This document shows positions 1 to 5,809 of a stretch of 6,449 bases of DNA, one piece after another. The notes beneath the pieces were generated by a model, which was not told where the DNA came from, made no database searches, and saw only the letters and a list, made by a program, of their open reading frames with translations. The first letter of the stretch is position 1, and each line of letters begins with the position of its first letter. The DNA is from an uncultured Micrococcales bacterium (GTDB lineage: Bacteria > Actinomycetota > Actinomycetes > S36-B12 > GCA-2699445), in assembly GCA_903915555.1 (NCBI GenBank), contig CAIWTL010000540.1:1-6449 (forward strand). Reading direction: 5' to 3'. The translations under genes were made by a program, and so were the position numbers.

Positions 1-718
1 CGGTCCGTAACGGATGTCCCGTCCGGGGGTCGATGAGATTGTGGGCCGGCCCTCGTTAGGTGTGCCACACACGGCGCCGACGACTGCTCGTGGCCAGGGC
101 CCCCTGGGTGAGGCGCACCGAGATGGGAGGCCCCGACTCCGACTCGTTCCCGATACCGATCTCCCACGGCTCGGCGCGCCGACCCCTCACCCGCAGGTCG
201 CCACCGAGGTTGACCAGGCAGGCGTCGGCGCCACGTTCCATGATCTCCGCCGACACGATGTCGGCGGCGAGCCCTTTGCCCAGCCCTCCGCTGTCCAGGT
301 GCGCCCCCTCGGCGAACCGGACGGATCTGGTGCGTCGGTCCAGGGACCTCACCGGGCGCCGGACGGCCGGGCGCGCAGGCTCCCGTCGCTGGGTGGACGT
401 GATGTCGGCGAAGTCCCGGTCATACCCGGCGGCACGCACCTGATCGGCCATGAAGGGGTCGAACATGCCCTTGGTGAACCGGCGTGCGACGAGCCCCCGG
501 ACGAGCAGCAGCCAGGTCTCCGGTGTCATCCGCCCGCCCCCGGCCCGGTTGAGGCGCATCACATGGCTGTCGGGGTCGAACCGGGTCCACATCACCTGCA
601 GGTCGGCGATGCGTTGCTCGGCGTGTGAGACGAGCCCGCGGGGGCCCTCCACGATGACGTGGCACTCGGTCCCCATGGCCGGGAACGTTCGTTCCCAGCG
701 CTGCGTGACGAGGGTCAA
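1..718 (-). pseudogene. apbE: ApbE-family FAD:protein FMN transferase, interrupted by an in-frame stop; 3' end outside the window
   Basis: ApbE enzymes move FMN from FAD onto a Thr/Ser of target proteins such as NqrC/RnfG-type FMN-binding domains, using Mg2+. The open part (718 to 56, 220 codons) shows the family motifs in order: FPAMGTECHVIVEG (residues 12-25), FTKGMFDPFMADQVRAAGY (81-99), LDSGGLGKGLAADIV (141-155), LVNLGGDLRVRG (168-179) and GALATSSRRRRVW (206-218). A TAA at 58-56 then ends the frame. Immediately after it, still in the same frame, RGPAHNLIDPRTGHPLRT continues to the window edge; this is the conserved H-x-LIDPxTG block. A single base change from a sense codon explains the break. 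The start is TTG at 718, overlapping the lipoprotein stop (TTGA), with no good Shine-Dalgarno sequence. The next ATG, at 676, would cut into the AMGT motif. No signal peptide or lipobox is visible. Family assignment is strong. Whether the gene is truly dead is uncertain, because one sequencing error would restore it. Confidence 0.8.
56..58 (-). other. Premature in-frame TAA stop within apbE
   Basis: The codon at 58-56 reads TAA on the minus strand, between VWHT and RGPAHNLIDPRTG, with no change of frame on either side. The downstream peptide matches the conserved ApbE C-terminal block, so this is a nonsense position and not the natural end. ApbE family members usually continue well past this block to an Ala/Asp/Thr Mg2+-binding motif, which would lie outside the window. 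Confidence 0.75.
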
Positions 719-1281
719 CTGCCGCGGCTGTTGGAGTCCCGATGGTCGTTCTGGCTGCGCTCCTCGCAGTGGTCGTACGCCCGCTGCTCGGTGCCGACAC
801 AGACCTCGTAGTAGGTCGGCCCGCTGGACTCGCCGCCGGCCTGCACGTCCTCGAAGGTGCTGCCCTTCTTCGCGGTCATGCCGTAGTCGGAGCCGCCCCA
901 GCCGCCCCAGCCGCCGCCACCGCCGCCGGACTTCTTGATCGTGAAACCGTTGTTCTGCGCCTGCGTCTGGTACTTGCTGACGACCTGCTTGGGCGACATC
1001 CCGATCTTGTAGCGCGCGTACTCGGCACCCGCTGTCTTGTGGTTGCTCAGGAGCTTGGCCCCCGCCGGCGCTTTGGGCAGCGTCGCCGAGCCACCGGTCG
1101 CGGCCTTGGTGGGGGCCTCGGTCGGCACAGCGGTCGGCGCCTCGGTCGGCAGTTGGCTGGGAATCTCGCTGGGGGCCGCGGTGGGCGTCACAGCCGGGGT
1201 GGAACTGCTCGACGAACAGCCGGCGGCGGCGAGGGCCACGCCGGTGATGCCGGCCGCCAGGAGCAGTGAACGGGTCGCCAT
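715..1281 (-). CDS. Putative small lipoprotein with Pro/Thr linker and Gly/Trp-rich segment, function unknown
   Basis: I do not recognise the family of this 188-residue protein. The N-terminus is a lipoprotein signal: Arg4, a hydrophobic stretch at 5-20, then AAGC with Cys22 as the probable lipidated residue, followed by SSSSS. Residues 28-62 form a Pro/Thr/Ala-rich linker with PTEAPT repeated at 45-50 and 53-58. A likely small folded domain follows (about 68-172), beginning KLLSNHKTAGAEYARYKIG. It contains a Gly/Trp run at 119-134 and the segment TYYEVCVGTEQ, with cysteines at 161 and 172 that could form a disulfide outside the membrane. The tail (173-188) is short, hydrophilic and charged. 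The start is ATG 1281 with GGAGG at 1290-1286. The stop TGA overlaps the TTG start of apbE, suggesting co-translation. It has no [S/T]GA[S/T]-type FMN attachment motif, so it is not an obvious substrate of that neighbour. It presumably sits on the outer face of the cytoplasmic membrane. Confidence 0.8.
   Translation of the reverse strand: MATRSLLLAAGITGVALAAAGCSSSSSTPAVTPTAAPSEIPSQLPTEAPTAVPTEAPTKAATGGSATLPKAPAGAKLLSNHKTAGAEYARYKIGMSPKQVVSKYQTQAQNNGFTIKKSGGGGGGWGGWGGSDYGMTAKKGSTFEDVQAGGESSGPTYYEVCVGTEQRAYDHCEERSQNDHRDSNSRGS
892..927 (-). repeat. Low-complexity GGC/TGG tract encoding a Gly/Trp run in the lipoprotein
   Basis: On the plus strand this is a run of gccgcc and gccgcccca units. In the lipoprotein frame it encodes six Gly followed by two WGG units (residues 119-130). 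Such a tract is prone to slippage, so length variation between strains is plausible, but none can be seen here. Confidence 0.7.
1108..1149 (-). repeat. PTEAPT tandem repeat in the lipoprotein linker
   Basis: Two near-identical 18-base copies, at 1149-1132 and 1125-1108, both encode PTEAPT and are separated by two codons (Ala-Val). They lie in the Pro/Thr-rich linker between the lipidated Cys and the folded domain. Such linkers usually act as flexible spacers across the cell wall, and in actinobacteria they may be glycosylated. Confidence 0.7.
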
Positions 1282-1361
1282 GATGCCTCCGGGGTTCAGG
1301 TGTCCTGTGACCCTACCGGACGGCTCGGTGCGTCGTGGGCGGAGCGGCTGAACTGAGGGGA
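1282..1361 (-). promoter_or_regulatory. Gap between ftsQ and the lipoprotein gene, with possible -10 box TAGGGT
   Basis: This is the only sizeable non-coding gap in the window (80 bases). Read on the minus strand it contains TAGGGT at 1315-1310, matching the actinobacterial TAnnnT -10 pattern. That would place a transcript start near 1303 and leave a short leader containing GGAGG (1290-1286) before the ATG at 1281. No good -35 box stands 16-18 bases upstream, so the promoter is tentative. No hairpin followed by a T run is visible after ftsQ, so read-through from the dcw operon is equally possible. Confidence 0.35.
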
Positions 1362-2126
1362 TCAGGGGATGACGGTCGTCGAGTCGGGCAGCCGGTTCTC
1401 CTTGGGGAGGTCCAGGTCGCCGGTGACGGCCGGCCGCTGGGGAACTGCGACAGACACCGACTTCGGGGCGTAGGCCAGCAACTGCTGGACGACGCGAGCC
1501 TTGAGTTCATCCTCGCCGGTGCGCCCCCAGTCGACAGCGGTTCCGTCGTCCAGTGCCATCGCGATGTCCCCGGTCGGGGACACCGTCGTGTCCTTGACGC
1601 GGCCCCGCAGTTCGGGACTCATGGCGGCCAGGGCCACCACTCCCGCACGGGCGTCCGGTCCGGTCACCGCGGGAAGGCCCTGGGGCCGGTCGGGCTGCTC
1701 ACTGATGACGTCTCCCCGCTGATCCAGCACGACCCAGCCGGTGGCGGACTGCGTGGCGGCGAAGGGGACACGCTCGAGGACCACGAGGTCGACCGTGAAG
1801 GGACGCTGGAGGACGACGTCCACCGCCTCGACCCCCGGGACGGCCACGACCCGTTCGGTGACCCCCGTGGTGTCGATGTCCCGGATCGCGGTTCCTGTGC
1901 TGATCCCCGCTGCCGTCAGGATCTCGGCCTGCTTGGCGGGCGACGCGCCTGTCACGGTGACCGCACGAACCGGGACCGGGGAGTACCACGAGAGCAGCCA
2001 CGCGAACCCGACGACCACGACGACCGCCAGTACGGCGAAGACCACGAGCCTCACCGGGACCCTGCGCCGGGGCCGGGGCGCCTGCAGCGGCGTGGTGGTG
2101 GGGGTATCTGTGCTCGTGGCGCTCAT
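1362..2126 (-). CDS. ftsQ: Cell division protein FtsQ (DivIB/FtsQ family)
   Basis: FtsQ is a bitopic membrane protein that links early and late divisome proteins and binds the FtsB/FtsL pair at the septum. The 254-residue product has a short, basic, Pro/Thr-rich cytoplasmic tail (1-26, ending PRPRRRVPVR). One membrane helix follows at about 27-47. Next comes a POTRA domain (about 52-121) that starts VRAVTVTGASPAKQAEIL and ends near LVVLERVPFA, then the extracytoplasmic beta domain (GWVVLDQRGDVISE at 130-143, then LPAVTG). The start is ATG 2126, which overlaps the murC stop as ATGA and has GGAGG at 2135-2131. The same frame stays open far upstream inside murC, but a longer start would put unrelated sequence before the helix, so it is rejected. 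The length is within the normal FtsQ range. In actinobacteria ftsZ normally follows directly; here it does not. Confidence 0.93.
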   Translation of the reverse strand: MSATSTDTPTTTPLQAPRPRRRVPVRLVVFAVLAVVVVVGFAWLLSWYSPVPVRAVTVTGASPAKQAEILTAAGISTGTAIRDIDTTGVTERVVAVPGVEAVDVVLQRPFTVDLVVLERVPFAATQSATGWVVLDQRGDVISEQPDRPQGLPAVTGPDARAGVVALAAMSPELRGRVKDTTVSPTGDIAMALDDGTAVDWGRTGEDELKARVVQQLLAYAPKSVSVAVPQRPAVTGDLDLPKENRLPDSTTVIP

Positions 2127-3529
2127 CGGTCCTCCAACCGTTCCCGCAGCAGGGCCAGCACTTCGGGGCCGAGCAGGGAGATGTCCCCGGCCCCCAGCGT
2201 CATGACGAGGTCCCCGGGTCGGGCGCGGTCCGCCAGATGCCCCGCGACCCTGCTCCACGACGGTTCGAAGACGACGTGCTCGACGGGGAGCGGAACATTC
2301 GCCGCCATCGCCTGACCGCTGGCTCCGGGGATGGGCTCCTCGCCCGGTGCGAACACCTCCAGGACCACGACGTCGTCCGCGATGCCCAGCGCCTCCCCGA
2401 ACTCCCGGGAGAACATGGCGGTCCGGTAGTAGTGATGAGCCTGAAAGGCGACGACGAGCCGGCCGTCGCCGACGAACTCCCGGGCGGCGGTGAGGGTCGC
2501 CTCGAGTTCGGTCGGGTGGTGGGCGTAGTCGTCGTACACGCGGACCCCCGCGACCTCTCCCCGGAACTCGAACCGGCGCCGGGTTCCGGTGAAGGCCGAC
2601 AGGCCGGCTCTCACATCGCCCGAGGAGAACCCCAGTCCGACGCATGTCGCCAGGGCGGCGGTGGCGTTGAGCGCGTTGTGCCGCCCCGGCACCTGCAACA
2701 CGATGTCACCCAATCTGACGCCGCGGTGGATGACGTCGAAGCGGTAGCCGGCCTTCTCGCTGCCGAGGATCTCCGTGCGGAAGTCCGCGGCGGGATCGGT
2801 GCCGTAGGTGACCACGGTGGTGCCCCGGGCGCGGGCCCGTTCGGCGACGGCCACACTTCCCCCCTGGTCGAGGCAGACCACGGCGAAGCCACCCTGCGGC
2901 GTCACGAGGTCGACGAAGCGGTCGAAGGCATCCTCGAGGGCGGCGAAGTCCCCCCAGTGATCGAGATGGTCGGGTTCGACGTTGGTGACGACCACCGCCG
3001 CGGGCGCCATGTGCAGGAATGCACCATCGGACTCGTCGGCCTCGACCACGAAGAAGTCGCCCATCCCGGTGTGGGCGTTGCTGCCCAGGTCGTTGACCTC
3101 ACTGCCGATGGCGAAGGACGGATCCACGCCGCAGTGCTGGAGAGCGACGGTGATCATCGACGTGGTGGTCGTCTTCCCGTGGGTTCCTCCCACCCCGATC
3201 ACCCGATGGTCGGCCATGACCATCGCGAGCGCCTCCGCACGGGACAGGACCGGGATGCCCCGCTCACGGGCAGCCACGATCTCCGGGTTGTCATCGGGGA
3301 TGATCGGGGTGTCCACCACCGCGTCGATGTCGGCCGCCAGGTGTTCGGCGTCATGACCGATGAACACGGTGGCGCCCTGGGCGCGCAGGGTCTGCAGCCG
3401 CCCGGAGTCGCGCATGTCGCTGCCCGAGACCACGACGCCCCGGTCGATCAGCAACCTCGCGAGACCACTCATCCCGGCACCACCCACACCGACCAGATGA
3501 ACCCGTCGCAGGTCCGCGACTCCGTTCAT
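2123..3529 (-). CDS. murC: UDP-N-acetylmuramate--L-alanine ligase MurC
   Basis: MurC is the cytoplasmic ATP-dependent ligase that adds L-alanine to UDP-MurNAc, the first amino acid of the peptidoglycan stem. The 468-residue product is full length for the family. It has the N-terminal UDP-binding fold with VHLVGVGGAGMSGLA (10-24). The ATP-binding P-loop is VGGTHGKTTTTSM (113-125). The central motifs are EADESDGAF (163-171) and TNVEPDHLDHWG (182-193), followed by GRHNALNATAA (282-292). The C-terminal domain carries DDYAHHPTELEA (333-344) and ends with LGAGDI (445-450). Two normally conserved patches differ: the usual FQPHxYSRT-type motif is FQAHHYYRT (362-370), and the usual VSTAI-type loop reads VVDTPIIPDDNPEI (71-84). 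The key Arg and His of the first are kept, so activity is expected. The start is ATG 3529, overlapping the murG stop (ATGA) and preceded by GGAGGG. murC overlaps ftsQ by four bases at its other end. Confidence 0.97.
   Translation of the reverse strand: MNGVADLRRVHLVGVGGAGMSGLARLLIDRGVVVSGSDMRDSGRLQTLRAQGATVFIGHDAEHLAADIDAVVDTPIIPDDNPEIVAARERGIPVLSRAEALAMVMADHRVIGVGGTHGKTTTTSMITVALQHCGVDPSFAIGSEVNDLGSNAHTGMGDFFVVEADESDGAFLHMAPAAVVVTNVEPDHLDHWGDFAALEDAFDRFVDLVTPQGGFAVVCLDQGGSVAVAERARARGTTVVTYGTDPAADFRTEILGSEKAGYRFDVIHRGVRLGDIVLQVPGRHNALNATAALATCVGLGFSSGDVRAGLSAFTGTRRRFEFRGEVAGVRVYDDYAHHPTELEATLTAAREFVGDGRLVVAFQAHHYYRTAMFSREFGEALGIADDVVVLEVFAPGEEPIPGASGQAMAANVPLPVEHVVFEPSWSRVAGHLADRARPGDLVMTLGAGDISLLGPEVLALLRERLEDR
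2131..2135 (-). promoter_or_regulatory. Ribosome binding site of ftsQ, inside the murC 3' end
   Basis: GGAGG lies four bases before the ATG at 2126, within the last codons of murC. It supports ATG 2126 as the ftsQ start over the longer in-frame alternatives. Confidence 0.75.
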
Positions 3530-4602
3530 CGTGGCCCTCCAGCCGCATCCGTCACCATGTCCGCCAGCCGCGCGGCGCCGTCCCGGATACCGTAGGCGGC
3601 CGCGCGCCGGCTCATGTCCGCCAACCGCCCCGGGCGGTCGAGGACCTCCCGGACCGCCGCGTCCAGCAACTCACCGGACAGTGCGGCGTCCTCGATCATG
3701 ATGCCACCCCCCGCCGCGACCACCTGCTCCGCATTGAGCCGCTGCTCCCCGTTGCCGACGGGGTAGGGGACGTAGACGCAGGGAAGCCCCACCGCCGCGA
3801 CCTCGGCACAGGTCATGGCCCCCGACCGGCAGACGGCGAGATCGGCCGCCGCATAGGCGAGGTCCATCCTGTCGATAAAGGAGACCGGGTGGTAGCCGGG
3901 CAACTGATCCGCCTCGGTCTCCTTGCCCGGGCCGACCGCGTGGAGGACCTGGACACCCGCCCCGGTCAGGGCGGGGAGCGCCTGCTGCAGTGCGGTGTTG
4001 ATGGATGCGGCGCCCTGGGAACCCCCGAAGACCAGCAGGACCGGACCCTCGGGGTCCAGGTCGAAGAAGTCCCTGGCCGCCGCGCGGGTGGCCCCCCGAT
4101 CCAGGTCGGCGATCGCCCGGCGCAGCGGGCAGCCCAGTCGGCGCGCGTGCGGGAGGCTGCCGGCATAGTTCTCGGCGACGTGGGGGGTCAGCCGCGCCCC
4201 GAGCCGGTTGGCGAGCCCCGCCTTGGCGTTCGCCTCGTGCACGACGAACGGCACGGCCGCCCGACGGGCCGCCAGGTAGGCGGGGGTCGAGACATAACCA
4301 CCGAACCCGACGAGTACGTCGCAGTCGGCGAGGATCTCCCGCGACTGGTCCACACTGCGGCGCAACCGGGCCGGCACCCGCAGCAGGTCTGCGCCCGGTC
4401 GGCGGGGAAGGGGAACCGGGTCGATGAGGTCCAGCCGGTACCCGCGGCGTGGCACCAGGTCCGTCTCCAGCCCCTTGCTGGTGCCGATCACCACGATGTC
4501 GGTCCCGGGGTCGCGGCGGCGCATCTCGTCGGCCAGGTTGAGCGCCGGTTCGATGTGGCCGCCGGTCCCTCCCCCGGCGATGGCGACCCGAAGGGCATTC
4601 AT
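3526..4602 (-). CDS. murG: UDP-GlcNAc:lipid I N-acetylglucosaminyltransferase MurG
   Basis: MurG is a peripheral membrane GT-B glycosyltransferase on the cytoplasmic face. It transfers GlcNAc from UDP-GlcNAc to lipid I to make lipid II, the substrate polymerised by FtsW and its partner. The 358-residue product has the three glycine loops: AGGGTGGHIEPALN (9-22), GFGGYVSTP (99-107) and VFGGSQGAASIN (191-202). It also has the acceptor-side motif VVHEANAKAGLANR (120-133), an actinobacterial form of the usual HEQN motif. The donor-binding region is CRSGAMTCAEVAAVGLP (258-274), followed by EQRLNAEQVVAAGGG (286-300). The start is ATG 4602, sharing its A with the ftsW stop (TGATG). No strong Shine-Dalgarno sequence is present, so translation probably depends on coupling to ftsW. 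The frame happens to stay open upstream through the whole of ftsW, but that extension has no recognisable protein and is an artefact of high GC content. The stop overlaps murC as ATGA. Confidence 0.97.
   Translation of the reverse strand: MNALRVAIAGGGTGGHIEPALNLADEMRRRDPGTDIVVIGTSKGLETDLVPRRGYRLDLIDPVPLPRRPGADLLRVPARLRRSVDQSREILADCDVLVGFGGYVSTPAYLAARRAAVPFVVHEANAKAGLANRLGARLTPHVAENYAGSLPHARRLGCPLRRAIADLDRGATRAAARDFFDLDPEGPVLLVFGGSQGAASINTALQQALPALTGAGVQVLHAVGPGKETEADQLPGYHPVSFIDRMDLAYAAADLAVCRSGAMTCAEVAAVGLPCVYVPYPVGNGEQRLNAEQVVAAGGGIMIEDAALSGELLDAAVREVLDRPGRLADMSRRAAAYGIRDGAARLADMVTDAAGGPR
3535..3540 (-). promoter_or_regulatory. Ribosome binding site of murC, inside the murG 3' end
   Basis: GGAGGG lies five bases before the ATG at 3529 and within the last murG codons (the Gly-Gly-Pro-Arg end). 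It fixes the murC start at the ATGA overlap. Confidence 0.78.
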
Positions 4603-5798
4603 CAGGCGACTGATCCGGACTGCACCTGCTGCGCCCGGCGCCGCAGCTGCGCCGGATGCCGCCGGGCCGCCCCGAGGAGCAGACCCAAGGCGGCCAGCAG
4701 CGGGATGAGGGATGAGCCGCCGTAGGACACCATCGGCAGCACCACACCGGTGATGGGAAGCATCTTCAGCGCGGCGCCGATGTTGGTGATGACCTGGACG
4801 ATGAGCCACGCCCCGGTCCCGGCTGCCAGCAGCCGGGTGAATCGGTCGGGGGACTCCTTGGCGAGGCGCAGGATCGAGAAGACCAGCACCGAGAAGAGGG
4901 CGAGCACCGTGACCGTCCCCACCAGACCGAGTTCCTCGCCGATCACGGGGAAGATGAAGTCGGTGTGGGCGGCGGGAAGGCTGCCCCACTTCTCCCGGGA
5001 GGCCCCGATCCCGGTGCCGAACCAGCCCCCGGTCCCGAGGGCGTAGGTGCCCTGGGTGACCTGCCATGCGCCGTCGAGGGAGTCGGCGTTCGAGTCGAGG
5101 AATGAGGTCCATCGCCGCATCCGGTACGGCGTCGTGATGGAGGCGAAGAGAACCCCGGTGAGTCCCACGATCGCGGCGCCGGCGAAGAGTTTCCAGGGCG
5201 CCCCGACCGCGTAGAACAGCCCGAGCACGATCATCGCCACGATCATGGCGTTGCCGAAGTCGCCCTCGAGGAAGATCAGGAACACGATCAGCCCACCGAC
5301 CGGGGCGAGGGGGACGAGCAGGCTCGGCCAGTCCGTGACCGGGCGGTACTTGCGGGTGAGGACATCGGCGCCCCAGACCAGCAGCGCCAGCTTCGCGATC
5401 TCGGAGGGCTGCAGACGGAACGGGCCACCGAGGTCGATCCAGTTGCGCTGGCCGTAGACCTCCACACCGATCCCCGGTATCAGGACGAGGACGAGGAGGA
5501 GCAACGCCAGCGCCATCAGGGGCCACGCGAGGTTGCGCACCGTGGCCGCGGGCAGCCGCGATGCCACGACCATCGCCACCAGCCCCAGCGCGGCGTAGAG
5601 CGCCTGCTTCGAGGCCAGGTCGGCGCTCCCCCCGGTCTCCCGGATGCTGTCGATCGCCGAGGACGACCAGACCATCACGACGCCGAGGACGAGCAGGAAG
5701 AGGGTCGATCCCAGCATGAGGTAGTAGATGCTGGCCGGATGGCTCGACAGGCGGTCGCGCAGCGTCTCGTCGTCGGGTCCGGTCCGGACGTCGGCCAT
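4602..5798 (-). CDS. ftsW: Septal peptidoglycan glycosyltransferase FtsW (SEDS family)
   Basis: FtsW is the SEDS-family polytopic membrane protein that polymerises lipid II into glycan strands at the septum, working with a class B penicillin-binding protein (FtsI). The product is 398 residues with about ten hydrophobic helices: roughly 26-46, 64-81, 88-110, 133-147, 160-178, 182-198, 202-221, 290-313, 322-342 and 347-377. Family motifs are GQRNWIDLGGPFRLQPSE (116-133), QGTYALGTGGWFGTGIGAS (249-267), AHTDFIFPVIGEELG (277-291) and LPMVSYGGSSL (354-364). Asp280 in HTDFIF matches the catalytic Asp known in RodA/FtsW proteins. Position between murD and murG favours FtsW over RodA. The N-terminal tail is short (about 25 residues) and the C-terminal tail is basic (RRHPAQLRRRAQQ) with no large extension. 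The start is ATG 5798, with AGGGAG overlapping the murD stop; the gene ends one base into murG. Confidence 0.96.
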   Translation of the reverse strand: MADVRTGPDDETLRDRLSSHPASIYYLMLGSTLFLLVLGVVMVWSSSAIDSIRETGGSADLASKQALYAALGLVAMVVASRLPAATVRNLAWPLMALALLLLVLVLIPGIGVEVYGQRNWIDLGGPFRLQPSEIAKLALLVWGADVLTRKYRPVTDWPSLLVPLAPVGGLIVFLIFLEGDFGNAMIVAMIVLGLFYAVGAPWKLFAGAAIVGLTGVLFASITTPYRMRRWTSFLDSNADSLDGAWQVTQGTYALGTGGWFGTGIGASREKWGSLPAAHTDFIFPVIGEELGLVGTVTVLALFSVLVFSILRLAKESPDRFTRLLAAGTGAWLIVQVITNIGAALKMLPITGVVLPMVSYGGSSLIPLLAALGLLLGAARRHPAQLRRRAQQVQSGSVA

Positions 5799-5803
5799 GC
5801 GCG

Positions 5804-5809
5804 CTCCCT
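5804..5809 (-). promoter_or_regulatory. Ribosome binding site of ftsW overlapping the murD stop codon
   Basis: The sequence TAGGGAG contains both the murD stop TAG (5810-5808) and the Shine-Dalgarno AGGGAG (5809-5804), five bases before the ftsW ATG. A ribosome ending murD would stand directly on the ftsW binding site, which points to coupled translation. Confidence 0.75.

Noticed and set aside
14..628. Plus-strand open frames of about 200 and 127 codons opposite apbE
   Set aside because: Both mirror the codons of the ApbE frame and show only Pro/Arg-rich low-complexity sequence. The interrupted apbE on the minus strand explains the region.
715..1281. The lipoprotein as the flavinylation substrate of the adjacent ApbE
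   Set aside because: No [S/T]GA[S/T]-type FMN attachment motif or FMN-binding domain signature is present; the link rests on gene adjacency only.
1320..1361. A terminator hairpin after ftsQ
   Set aside because: cggctc (1321-1326) and gagcgg (1352 region) look like arms but do not pair well, and no T run follows on the minus strand.
1335..2315. A 326-codon plus-strand open frame antisense to ftsQ and the murC end
   Set aside because: It has shadow-type composition, spans a real gene boundary on the other strand and shows no recognisable motif.
1362..2645. A 427-codon minus-strand frame extending FtsQ into murC
   Set aside because: The extra N-terminal 173 residues are an alternate-frame reading of murC. 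ATG 2126 has a good ribosome binding site and gives a normal FtsQ layout.
2237..3595. A 452-codon plus-strand open frame antisense to murC
   Set aside because: It lies opposite a fully conserved MurC and is rich in Arg, Gly, Asp and His without any domain. Long antisense frames are expected in very GC-rich genes.
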